Shown here one piece after another: positions 15,495 through 27,364 of a DNA stretch of 64,000 bases; positions within the stretch are counted from its first letter, which is position 1; each line of letters opens with the position of its first letter. Origin of the DNA: Vigna angularis (Eukaryota > Streptophyta > Magnoliopsida > Fabales > Fabaceae). The notes beneath the pieces were generated by a model. It had not been told where the DNA came from. It was given only the letters and a program-made list of their open reading frames with translations, and made no database searches. The translations under genes and the position numbers were made by a program. Where the stretch lies: positions 16,827,663 to 16,891,662 of the forward strand of contig NC_068976.1 of assembly GCF_016808095.1 (NCBI RefSeq), read 5' to 3'.

Positions 15495-17997
15495 ACCCCA
15501 TTTCATAAAGCCATGCTTTTAGGTTTTCATGTGTAAGAATAGCCTCAAATCATTCTAAAGCAAAGGCTTATGTTGTTGAACAAGTCATATAATGTTATTA
15601 CTACCTTGTTCTTACAAGGGTGTCATGCCTTGTATTATGAACTATAGGACACTCGTTATTGGAACATTACTTGGTATGGAACAAACCTTGAAGATGGAAG
15701 TGTTTTAGTTTATTATATTACAGGTCAAAAGTTGTAATATGTTCCAATGAGTCAAGGGTGTTTACATACCTAATGTTGTAAGACATTCTCCGAGGCAAGT
15801 TCAAATATTATGCTTTTAATATTATTATCATCACTCTACAAATGATGAACCAATGCTATGTTATTTGCATCTATTAATAAGGCAAAATTAAGTCAATAAA
15901 AAGCAAGACTACAATATATTAACACATAATTAGTTTTAAATTAACTCTAGATAGAATTTAAGAGTTATAATGAATTTAGAGTGGATGTTACTTTACTACC
16001 ACTGTGATGTTAGGATACAAATAAAAGTCTAACTTAAAATAAAAACAAGAGATAAAAACGAGTTTTTATACATATAATTTAATTAATAAAAAACTTTATA
16101 TACACATAATATAATTTAATTGATAAAAGATTTTTTAAAATGGTATAAAAACAAATTTTAGAGAACTTATCCAAAACCAACAATATCTTATCATGTTTAT
16201 TGTCCTTTCTTACACATAATAGATATTACAATGTCTCTAATTATTAAAAAACAATGTAATAATACTTTTTATTTCAAAATGTTACATTGTTGCGTGACAT
16301 TATTGATAATACAGCATTGATAACAAGTAAAGTTAATGGAACACAATAATTAATAATAATAATTTGAAAAACATTGATAAGATGGAAAAAGAACTGAGCA
16401 TAATTGTGATAAAGACAAATTATCTTTCTATCTAGTAACAGAAGACTGGCAGTTAAACAAGTGTAAGGTTTATAAGGTAAACATTACATGATAAAAAAGA
16501 ATATAAATAGAGACATCAACATAACAAGTTGGTTCTATATGTAAAAATAATAGTAAGAAGAGAAAAATAAGGTAAATAATACACTGTCAACATTATCAAA
16601 ATATTAATATATGAATTGATTAACATGTGAAGTAAAAGAAATCTAATTTAGTTGGTTGAGCAGTATATAAAATTTTCTAAACGTTAAAAAAACGAGTTAA
16701 ATTCTTATAGATAAGAAAAGTTCTAATTTATCAAAATATATATAAATGATAAAAAGAATATAAATATGAAAATCACCGAATGAATATAAGTTCAATTTAA
16801 AAAAATTAACATTTATGTCTATGATAAGTTAAACTTCCTAGAATGGTCACAATGAATTGAATGTATAAACTGAATATTTTTTTTTTCTTTTCAAATTCAT
16901 TTTCTTAAGTATGACTTCGTTCAATTATATCTCTGAATTTCGAGGATGAATTTAACTTTATTAAGACTTCTGTAAACACGTGTTGAAAAATAATTATTCA
17001 AAGGGTACACAATTTTAAGTAACCGAACTTACTTCCAATAAAATTATGTCAATGACAGAAAAATTATTATACCTTGGAGACTTCACAAAAAGATAAAACT
17101 AAATTCACAATTAATTGATTTGGACCAACTATCTGACACAGTTCATCACAATCGGTCGTGTTTACATTTATCGATGTTCTCAGCATTCACATTTATAATG
17201 TCTCTGCCACCACACTCAATGTTGTTGTTATTATAATTATAATTAAATATAAAACTTTAAGAGCTACATTGTTTCATAGTTGAAAAGAAAACTTCAGTTT
17301 CAAGTTATATGTTATATTATATGCATATTAATTTAAAACATGCAAGTTGTAATCAGATTTAGAAGTTTAAACCATATCTTAATTTGTTTTGTTTTTCAGT
17401 GTCTATGGACACTTACAAAAAAAAAAAGTACAATACACAAAAAAAATAATAATAATAAGTTTCATATTCTCATAGGTGAGCAAAGACAGAATTTTTGTAA
17501 GAAATTATTCACCATCCAAGTCTCATGGTCAACAAAGCCTAACAAAAAAGTGTTTTTCCTTGCACCTCTTCACGTTACTATCTTCATTTTCATGTTTCAA
17601 AAATATTCTTCTTTAACAAAATTTGAAATTCGTTGAAATTTATGAAAATGTTTTTAATAAATTTTAAAATTCGTTAAAAATTTAAAAAATTCTTTAATAA
17701 ACTTCAAAATCTATTCAAGGATTTTTTTTAACGAATTTTGAAATTTATTAAAAAAAGGTGGTGTAGGATTTTTTGAAATGTAAAAAACAATTTTAAAATT
17801 TTAAAAAAAATGTGAGTGTAGAAAGAAATATAGGATGGTGTACGGAGAAACCTTTCCAACGAAAAAGCTAAATACACCGAAGCAATTTGAGTTTGGGCCT
17901 AGTAAATTTATGAGAGTTTCTTTGTGTATTCTGTAAATTTCTTACATCACTTCTCATCCATTCTGAACTGAGGTTTGGCAAAGTTCATCTTCATAAG

Positions 17998-18263
17998 TTT
18001 CTTCCTGCATCTCCATAAATTCTTGCATTTTAGATTTTATAATCCAAAATGTAAGTTTTGTATTTAAAAATTTACAATCTAGAATACATCTTTTATTTTA
18101 TATTTCAAATTACACAATTCAAAATATATTTACAACTTAATGTATTTTTTGTTTTATATGTCAGAATATATAATTTGAATAAAAGAAGTGTATTTCAGTT
18201 TATACCTTATAAAGTATAAAAATTTATGAGTGTAAACTGAAATTATGAAAATGCAGGAAGAAA
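17998..18263. mobile_element. Possible MITE with short inverted ends
   Basis: TTTCTTCCTGCAT at 17998-18010 is exactly inverted as ATGCAGGAAGAAA at 18251-18263, and similarity continues inward for about 12 more bases with mismatches. The 240-bp interior is AT-rich and contains several related ATTTTAGATT/ACAATCTAGAAT strings. No clear target duplication was found. Confidence 0.4.
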
Positions 18264-18410
18264 TGACCCCGAGGTATTGGAATGTATTTTTTTACTTAAT
18301 AAAGTACACTTCCAAAATGAATGAAATTAATACAAAATATTTGTGGGGGTGTATAAAGATAAACCCATAAATATATAATGCATACGTTTTTTAAGCCCTC
18401 TTTTTCTCTC

Positions 18411-18470
18411 CTTTTTTTCCTTTTCACACCCCTTTTTTCCTTTCACACCCCTTTTTTTCCTTTTCACACC
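18411..18470. repeat. 20-bp pyrimidine tandem repeat, three units
   Basis: Three near-identical units of the form CTTTTTTTCCTTTTCACACC lie head to tail, with length variation in the T runs. Confidence 0.85.
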
Positions 18471-19523
18471 GTGTCACCTATGACATTTACACCCTTTTTC
18501 TTTCTATATCTCTGCTAGTGAAACATTAACAAAATTGAAAAATAAAAGCTACAAATTCCCTTTCAATCACATTTAGGTGAAATTCAATGTGGATCTTATC
18601 GAATTTGAATCTCATTTTTCTATTTAATAAGATTTATATGAAATTTCAATTAATAAAAGAGAAGGAATTGGAAAGTTAACACTAGAGTATGTGTTGCTGA
18701 CACTTCCCAACCAATTTGTCTTAAGCTTCCTAGCTCATTTTCAACCATAATTGGTTTGAACCTTTTCGTGTTGAAGCCTTATTGCATACTTGTGATTATA
18801 CACAATCATCACATTCAATCTGAGTGTTTATAGCTCTGCCAAGTTATAGCAAACAATGAAATGGTTTATTCATAACCAAGGGAAAGAGCACAGGAAGCAG
18901 TTTCATAGATCATCACAACTCTGTCAGCATATTCATGACTTTTTGCAGAATCTGATAAATGCACCTTGCATTATGAGAGAGACAACATTCATGTGAATTG
19001 AAATAACTCATCAGAATCTTTGGATTAGAGCAATTAGAGGGATGAATAAGATGGTTATAGAGCCAAATGACAGATAAAATAACACTCTTGTTTTCTATAC
19101 CTGAGATCAAACCCAGGTTCATGTCTTTACCATTGACAGCATATGATGCAGGTATCAGGTTCAGAAACATATGTTGGATCCATCACATTCAAGAAACTAA
19201 AACTATAGTCTTCAAATATAGAGACTAAAGTTGACTTTATAAGATTAAAAAATGTAATTCAATTTTCATCTTTCTAATAATTTATCAAAGTACAAGACAG
19301 TTGAGGCAGAATGAGATATAAAACAGAACTTGAAATACAAAATATGTGACCTCAAAAAGCTGGTTTACAATTGGCAAAGGAAATAATTCTTGTACTTATT
19401 CCAGGTCTAATAGGATTTGATGACTATGGAAGCAATTCATTCACACAGAATATGGGTGAAAGAGATATAGCAGAATCTAGATTATTCTTCCTTCTTGTAG
19501 TTGCAGTTTTATTGTATAACCCC

Positions 19524-20786
19524 CTAAACTCTAACAGGTTTCTGAAGGACTGCAGATAACACCACTTCAGGTTTGCCAGACCCAACACTATCAATCTTCT
19601 CTCCCACAACCCATTTCAACTTCTTATATCCAAATCTTTCAATCAACCGAGTCAAAGATTGCTTCTTTTCTTCATTTGCACAAAAGAAGTTATCCAGCCA
19701 GAACAAACCACCTGCCCTCAAAACTCTATCAATGTCAAACATCAGAAACTCCAATTTTTCACTCTTCCCTCCAACATCCAAGCTGCTTGAACCATGAACC
19801 AAGTCAAACACATTGTCATAGAAAGGAAACCTATGATCCAAGCTCAAGTAAAGAGGAAAAAGCCCTCTTGCAGCAATAAATTCACTGAATGGGGCATCAA
19901 CATTGAGAGTGTTGGTAACCACAGTAACATTCCTATCAGCCATTCTAGCAGCAAAGGAACCAGACCCTCCACCAATGTCAAGCCCTATTCTAACCCCTCC
20001 ACCTCCCAAGGCCAACACATCATCAACCAGAAAATCGTTCTTACTCTTACCCTTAACAAACTTAGTATTCTCATTGCCATGGACCAAATCAAAGCAACCA
20101 ATGCACTCCCTACTCAACTTCTTACTGTTCAAACACTCAAAGTTCTTACAACCAATACCACTCCAGTTAACAGTCTTATTACCAACAGGCTTCCAAAGAG
20201 AATCTGGAAAAGGGTACAAACCTAACTTGGAAACAGTCTTTGCAAAACACCTCCTCCTAGGCAAAGGCTCACACCCTCTTAAGATCAGCTTCTGCGCCAT
20301 ACTCCAATCATCAGGGCAAGCTCCGAAAACCTTGTAACTCATGAACTGAGACAGCAGGTCCGAATTTTTCTCACATGTGTGGCCCACAGATGGCACCATC
20401 TCCGTGATCCCAGTTCTTGAGTCTTTCCCCAGAGGGAGCTCGTGGCGCTGGAGGAAGAGTTTGAGCTCGGATGCAATGTTGGGCCTTGAAAGATCAATGC
20501 TTTCGTAGCCCAGAAGGTCTTTCTCCATCTGGGCCAGTTTCTTCTGGGACAAATCGATCTCCCTGAGAATGAGTGAGACCTGCTCCGAGATGAGAGATAT
20601 GTTCTTGTGTGCATGATGGTGGAGAAGGTGATGGGGATGTTTAGGGGAAGCAGTGAAGGCGTAGAGAGCAAAGAGATTGGTGGTTATGACAGAGAAAATC
20701 ATGAGAATGTTAACAGCAGAAGAACACAGTGTTGCTCTTTGGAATCTGGCTGTTCCATCTCCAATTTTCAGAGAAACTGAACCCAT
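19524..20786 (-). CDS. Membrane-anchored SAM-dependent methyltransferase-like protein
   Basis: Single-exon gene of 420 aa counted from the ATG at 20786. An upstream in-frame ATG at 20885 would add 33 residues, but the second start (MGSVSLKIGDG) looks like the family start. One membrane segment lies at about residues 22-46 (hydrophobic run ending LFALYAFTA), followed by a His-rich linker and a predicted helical stretch. A conserved Cys-containing region has CPDDWSMAQKLILRGCEPLP. The methyltransferase fold has the SAM-binding motif GLDIGGGSGS at about 268-277 and a later DRVLRAGGLFWLDNFF strand. This matches the plant family of Arabidopsis At1g29790, type II membrane proteins possibly of the Golgi whose substrate I cannot name. 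The SAM motif is intact, so activity is possible but not shown. It is oriented towards ARF5 and separated from it by 4 kb. Confidence 0.85.
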   Translation of the reverse strand: MGSVSLKIGDGTARFQRATLCSSAVNILMIFSVITTNLFALYAFTASPKHPHHLLHHHAHKNISLISEQVSLILREIDLSQKKLAQMEKDLLGYESIDLSRPNIASELKLFLQRHELPLGKDSRTGITEMVPSVGHTCEKNSDLLSQFMSYKVFGACPDDWSMAQKLILRGCEPLPRRRCFAKTVSKLGLYPFPDSLWKPVGNKTVNWSGIGCKNFECLNSKKLSRECIGCFDLVHGNENTKFVKGKSKNDFLVDDVLALGGGGVRIGLDIGGGSGSFAARMADRNVTVVTNTLNVDAPFSEFIAARGLFPLYLSLDHRFPFYDNVFDLVHGSSSLDVGGKSEKLEFLMFDIDRVLRAGGLFWLDNFFCANEEKKQSLTRLIERFGYKKLKWVVGEKIDSVGSGKPEVVLSAVLQKPVRV

Positions 20787-20886
20787 CTTAGTCCTTTGGA
20801 ATAGAGAGACAGACACTGAATCAGAGAGGAAGTAAATTATTCGAAGATTTGTTTGGTTTGGAGTAAGTAAGAAACTTAGTTTCAAA

Positions 20887-22690
20887 GATAACCAAATCCA
20901 AATGGAACCTTGTCGGTTGTGTTTGTAATGTTTTTCCTTTTCATGTTACTTTTTTGTGTGGCTTGTGTCTCATCAGATCTTGCTCATTGTTTACATAGAT
21001 ATTAAATCTAAGTTAATATCATAATTAATAAACAATCTTTATGCACAAAGATTAAGAGATCTATTGTCAACATGCAATTTTTTATTGGAAAACAAAACAA
21101 CATCTTCATTAACAAAAAAGAAAAAAATGTTAACAACCTCGTTCTGGCTTGTTCTAACAAAGTGCTATAATACCTTGGGGTTTTAGCATTCAACTTTTAT
21201 TTTCACTTTCACTTATGTTTCAGTTTTTAATAAGATATAAACAAATTTATTTCGAACTATTTTAAATAATTTTTATCAATTTAATATATTTTTAGTATTA
21301 TAGATACTAATTTTTCAACCATTATCATTATCACTCAATAGTTATAAATAATATATTTATTATTGAAAGTAAATATTTTAGTAAAATTATTTATTATAAT
21401 TAATCTTTGTAAAGATAGCTCGAACATATGTTATTTTGAAATAGTGGGTATTTTTTTTTTGTAATTAATTTGCAAAACAACTTCCTATTTGTGTAAGAAA
21501 TTGTTTTTTTTTAAAAGGAATGTTGATGGTAAAAATGATTTTTGCGGATCAAGAATAAATAACTTCAATATTCTTTTTGACACGGAATGTCAGTTAAAAT
21601 AAGTACCCATTTATAAGTTCGTTTATATTAATTTAATAAATTACTTAGAAAAGTGCTGTAGTTGATAATTTTAATTGACTTGTGTTTCATTTGATAAATT
21701 TACAAGTTTGTTTGTTAAAACAGACAAAACTATTTTATCTCATAATTTATTTAACTTAGTTATTTAACTAAAAATAAATTTGTTGGTGAACAGGAATTCG
21801 AATTAATATACCTAGTATCTTTTTATAAAGATATATTTGAGTCCGTACTCTTATTTGTGTGTTATGGGTAGTTTTAATATTTATACCTTTACATGATCAT
21901 TCGAGTATGTAATCGAAAAATCCTTTGAGACAAAAAAAAAACAATTACACATATTACCAAATTAAATTTCTAATCTCAATTAGAGAAACTCGAGGATCTT
22001 TGTCTAAATTTTCTCCTATCTAACTACTGTTGCTTGTTTATTTGTTTCCCTCATTTTAACTATCCGAAATCAAAGAATAAAATACATTAATTAAAATATG
22101 CAACTGTAAATTCATTAAAAGACTGTTCAATGATTTTACTCATAAAACTTCGGTTTTAATTGGAAAATGACAGAAAGCATACTAAAGAAACCGCGTTATA
22201 ACCTATATACTAAAAGACAGACAAAAAAACCTTTATAAAACATCACAAAAAAAAGTATAAAATATTAACCTTTTACAGAAGTTATGATTGAAGTAGGGAG
22301 GTGATACGTAGAAATCGTTCCATCTCACTAATCCGGTAGCACGTTGATTCCAATATATTTAAGTCCTAAAGTTATACTTCATTTATTTTGAACACAGTAT
22401 GTTTCAAATTAGCCAAAACCAATCCGGCGTCTTTTATCTTAAGTACGATAGATTTTTAATAGATATTTATTAATAATAAACTTTTATTTCATAATAGCAA
22501 TTTGTATAACACAATTTAATATCTATATAAGCATTCTATTTTGAAATATTTGTCGTAAAATGTATCTTGTAGTCTTCTTTTTTATTATTATTATTGTTGT
22601 GATTATATAAAAAGTAAAAAAAAATATCAGTAGAATATAAAAAGTCAAATTAATATAATAAATAATAAATGAAATTGTTCCGACCTTGAT
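20887..22690. other. AT-rich spacer
   Basis: Nothing gene-like is visible. The first ~200 bases adjoin the methyltransferase start and should hold its promoter, but I see no convincing TATA element. Confidence 0.5.
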
Positions 22691-23610
22691 CATTATCAGA
22701 GTTTTCCTGTTTCATATTGGAATGTTCTTCCTGTTTCATAACATCTAGCAATCGGTATCAGAGTCCTGATCTAGGATACATGAGAGGAAGTTGTCATGAA
22801 AATGGCTTAAGGATTGATTCAAAGATTCATGGAAGGGAGGCCTATCGGTGGATGATCAAGGTAGAGGCTGGAGTGAAAGGCAGCAAGAAAACATAAAAGA
22901 AGATTGAGAATTATTAGAAAGAACGGAACATGAGACTAAGACAAGAAATGAAGAAATGAGGAAATCAGAAATTTATACAGAATTGGGGGCTGCCAGAATT
23001 CTATGAAAGGGAACATTCCAAGAAGGAGAAATCCAACAATAAAAGCAAACAGAGAAGAACAAAAGAAACATGATGAGAGAGGAAGAAACCAAGGGAAGAA
23101 AAGCAGGAGAACACAGCAACTGCTCAACATTCTGAATCAAGAACCTGAAGAAAGAAACAAAGATACGAGCATTCCAAGGTATAAAAACAAGAGCCACACT
23201 ATAGAGAAGAAGCAAACTACAACCAGAAAAGGACTATGATAGATCTCATCAGCTAATCCGAGCAAAAGTTCAGTTTTTGCAGAAAGCGACATGGTATCTC
23301 TTTAGACTAACTACAGAGGTTCTGATGCTCTGGAGGAAAGAGTGCTGGAAGAGTATGGGAGCCTTCACATGTTTGTGTTTGACCCGGGTGAAATAAAGAC
23401 TAGCCTTTGGACAATGGGAAGTGCAAACCCCCGAAGATCTGCAATCATACTGTATTCAGGGGAATTTTCCCATTTTTCTCTATAAATATGATCCCGTTTC
23501 CATCATGGCAAATGATAGCATACTTGGTGTTTGCTCACAACCAAATGATTATCAGGGTATGGGCCTTCACAATGCCACAATCTGCACCATAATATTGTGA
23601 TTGCATTCTT
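22690..23610 (+). mobile_element. Decayed LTR-retrotransposon fragment
   Basis: GGTATCAGAGTCCTGAT at about 22756 resembles the initiator-Met-tRNA primer-binding site (TGGTATCAGAGC) that follows the left LTR in plant retrotransposons. It comes after a repeated TTCCTGTTTCATA string that could be the LTR end. The following ~800 bp are purine-rich and less AT-rich than the flanks, as expected of a decayed gag region, but frames are broken and no protein motif is secure. Confidence 0.45.
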
Positions 23611-25198
23611 TTATGCTACTACTCAACCATAAAGATAAGTGAAGTATTAGCTCAGCCCTTGAAAAATCAATTACCTCGAGCATTCACTGAAGTAAACAAC
23701 AAACACTGCAATGAGGAAAGGAGAGGGAAATCAAAACCAAACCCCAAACCATGACAAAAACACTTGAAAGTAGCATAACAAGTAAATGATATCAGCATCC
23801 ATGACCAAAGAAAATAGAAATAAGGGTCCAAAACGAAAACAAATAAAAGAATTCTGTACCTTCAATTTTGAGAATGGCTTAAATGGTTCATCCAACACGA
23901 CTGAAGAAGCAAAGTTCAATCACCAAGCTTCCTCATATTGGTTAGTATGTTCATGAAACACCACTTTATTTATTTCCTGGTGTGGACACTTAAATCATCT
24001 TGTGTTCCAGAGACCGCAGTCATTTAGTAGGTGATGCGGGTTTTCTAAAACCCAAACCAAAACCAATCATCAGTTTGAATATAAAAAGCAGATAATTTCC
24101 TCTATGCAAAAGCGGTTCGGATTTTATGTGAACCAGTTTAGAAGCTTATTTTGAAAGTGTCTTAAAAACCTTTTTCTATCCTTAAACCTGTTTTAAGAAA
24201 ATGTTTTTTTCAAATCATTTTTAAAAATGGTTGTTTTAAAAGTAAAAAGTGGGAAAACATGCCTTGAATATCCATAAAACCAATTCAACATATGCTATTT
24301 TTTCAATATACCAATAATTTAGTCACAAGTATCCACCTAAATACTACAATTAGTGGTCTCTTTCCTATGACGGCCTACAAAACAAAAGCTATATTCTTGT
24401 CAGTTTTGCTCTATCAAAATAAACATGAAGCAAGAAATACATCACATGTTCTGAACCTGCCTTCTTTCAAAATGAGCCTCAAGCAACCTTTCAATAAAAC
24501 TATCAAACTTGTAATCAGTAGGTAACTAGTAACTGGTAACTAACCAGCAGTTATCCTCCAATTACAAACGATGAGTTTCCCAATAATACATCAAACGAGC
24601 AGCCTGTAATAGTAACAGATCATGTCACTGACAGGTAGGTAGAGAACTTCATGTCTGCAATCAGATGATCTGCTGCATTTAATGTTAAACCATTTAACAG
24701 CACATTCTTGATGTATCAGTGCAAGTGCACCTTTAAAGCCACACTCCATTTAAGAGTATTAGCACCTTTCTCTCAATTCTAGCATACAAATTCTGCAGAC
24801 AGATTTTCTTCAGGAATATCTTCCCTTCAGATGCACAAGATGGATGATGATAGAACTTAATCTACAGACAAGAAAGTGAAATTAACAAAGGATATGGTGG
24901 AGAAAAACTAATGCTTAACATGAATGAATAAAGGTAAGTAGGGTTATTCATGGATCAAGCTCAGAACAAAATAATTGCAATAAAACAGAAAGAGTTCAAG
25001 AATAGTAGTATAAACATCAATATCTTCTAGGTGATAGATAGATTAAAATTATGGAAAAGAACCACACTAAGTTTTGTATCCAATGCCACGCTTTAAAAGG
25101 ACATGCATCAATGCATATGTAATTTGAATTAAAAAAAGATGGCAACTGGGAATTGTGTTCAAGTCACTAGCCTAGAACTCAAATTTAGATATTAAGAC
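23611..25198. other. Intergenic spacer
   Basis: No supported gene, no recognisable repeat boundaries. Short open frames do not resemble known proteins. Confidence 0.45.
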
Positions 25199-25539
25199 TG
25201 ATAGGTTTCTTCAGTAAAGAAATCAATCTCTCTTGAAAAGAAACACTCACACACCCAGATTACTGGAAACACCCTGTTTATTATTCTTGTAACCAAAGAA
25301 TACAATGTACACCTCCAACACTCACAAGGGAGCACTCTCCCTCCACAGGATACAAAGGTCATGTCTATACAAATGAATTAACCAAAAGCTACCCTCACAC
25401 AAGACCTCCCTCCTTCTTATAAAGGCCCCCCAACTAACTAAACAACTAACCAACAAACAACTAATTCCTAATCTGTTTCCTTGTTTCCTTCGGTCCTACA
25501 CCCATTATATCCTATCACATTATATCTAATATCCTATCA
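25199..25539 (-). mobile_element. Copia-like solo LTR
   Basis: A 341-bp segment begins TGATAGG and ends CCTATCA (7-bp inverted ends), flanked by AAGAC (25194-25198) and GAGAC (25540-25544), a 5-bp target duplication with one mismatch. Read on the minus strand it has LTR layout: TGATAGG start, a TTTATAAGAAGG TATA-like block, a CTCCCTTGTGAG block and an AATAAA signal near the end. No internal retrotransposon sequence adjoins it, so it looks like a solo LTR. Confidence 0.6.
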
Positions 25540-25620
25540 GAGACCGCAAGAATGTTCTGGTTTATTGATTAATCAATGGGGTAACAGCTTATTTTTCAGA
25601 ATAAAGCATACGGAGTTTTA

Positions 25621-26080
25621 TCTGGCACACCACAAGGGTACTTTTGAAGTTACAATCTGCAGAAGAGGGCATTTCAAGTTCAACAGTGTCATATTTAAAC
25701 ACAGACAGACGCTTCTAAAAAATTAATAGATCATAAACATCAGAATAGAAAAATATAATGCAGCAAAATCAACAAACATCAGCACTAAATGATGATAACT
25801 AATTAATCATCTTGGATTTCAAAATCTGATGTTAAACACTGACAGAAGCCTCTATAAAACTAATATCTTGGATTTCAATATCTGGCACACCACAAGGGTA
25901 CTTTTGAAGTTACAGTCTGCAGAAGAGGGCATTACAAGTTCAACAGTGTCATATTTAAACACAGACAGACGCTTCTAAAATATTAATAGATCATAAAAAT
26001 AAGAATAGAAAAAGATAATGCAGCAAAACCAACAAACATCAGCACAAAATGACGATAACTAATTAACCAACTTGCATTTC
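25621..26080. repeat. 260-bp tandem duplication
   Basis: TCTGGCACACCACAAGGGTA at 25621 recurs at 25881. The following ~190 bases match closely between the copies, including an ACACAGACAGACGCTTCT block and a CAACAAACATCAGCAC block. The copies lie head to tail at a 260-bp spacing. No gene is evident in them. Confidence 0.85.
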
Positions 26081-27364
26081 AACATCTGATGCTAGAACAA
26101 GCACCAAATAAGAAACTTTTATGCTATCTAGGAATCAAATTTGAGATATGAAGAATTCTCATTACAGAGTATTTATATAACAGTATCAAGGAATCTGATA
26201 TTTACATAGGTCGAAAGGTTCAAATACAAGTACAGAAGCATGTGTTGATTCCCTTTTTTTGGTCGAGTGTGTTATTTCAGCCAAAAAGAATTGACTCAAT
26301 TTTTTGTTTTTGTTTCTATGAGATCAATTATTGACCATGTGCATGAGAGACTATGTTGTTAAGAGGCATAAATAATTACATTTAGTTTGATATGCAAGTA
26401 ATAATGATCATTCAGTGGAGCTAATCTGACGAATCAGTTCAGTTCCAATGAAATTAGGCCACAGTTTTCTTCTAATTTGTACCTCCATCGTGTCTCAAAC
26501 TGTAAACACACTTTGATTATTGTTTTTCAATAATAGCTTGTATTGAAAAGTGATGTTGAACTTATTGTTTGTTGCCATCACTTCCATGTCTAAAGTTTTC
26601 CATTAATAATTTTACTAATGATTATTAAACAAGAGATTGTCTCATCCTGAACCTAAAAAGGATCAACATCTCTATTCTTCTCCTGTAGACCCTTTCTTAG
26701 CCTGTCATTTTATAGGTCTCCCAATACATAGCCTTTTATACATTACAAACTCGTAGATTAATTTTTCATCACTAATTTTTATCAAATCACCTCAGCAACT
26801 AACGATGCTGTGCCTCTAGCTTATAATACAACCACATAAAAGGAACAGGGTTGTAAACAATCATGGATATCAACATTTAGAAAACATATAGACAACTCAA
26901 ATACTAGTCCTTCTAAAGGACAAAAGAAAATAAACAGCTAAAGCTGCAACCAATCATAAATATGTTCGAAATATAATTCTTTATAATTACTGATATCTTC
27001 GAACATTAAAAAAATATATATTTTGTGTCTCTGGCAATTTTTAGAGAAGAGAACATTCTATCAAGTTAAGCTTCAGCAGAACTAACCTAATCAACCAGAG
27101 ACAGAAGAATTGGCAGTTCTACATTGTATATTGTCAGTAATATCTTGGAAAATTAAATATATACAGAAGTTAGTGATTAGGACTATACACTCCTACCAAG
27201 AACCTAGAATTCTTAAAATTTTAGCCTTCCGAAGAAATAAAAATGAAAATATGTCTAAATTTCCATTTAAATCATCATGTAAGGAGAAAATAGACATTTA
27301 AACTAAATGCAACATATGACAGTATCCAAGACATTGCATTGAGAAGAAATGGATGAATTACATA
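26081..27364. other. Intergenic spacer at the helicase 3' end
   Basis: AT-rich sequence with no supported gene; the portion next to 27365 should contain the 3' UTR of the minus-strand helicase. Confidence 0.5.

Larger units (their letters stand above)
15495..19523. other. Intergenic spacer after ARF5
   Basis: The first few hundred bases are presumably the ARF5 3' UTR. The rest is AT-rich with no supported gene. It includes a MITE-like inverted repeat and a pyrimidine tandem repeat, listed separately. Short open frames such as 17340-17636 (+) look like chance. Confidence 0.5.

Noticed and set aside
19794..20337. Plus-strand open frames opposite the methyltransferase
   Set aside because: Shadow frames of a well-supported minus-strand gene, with no recognisable domain.
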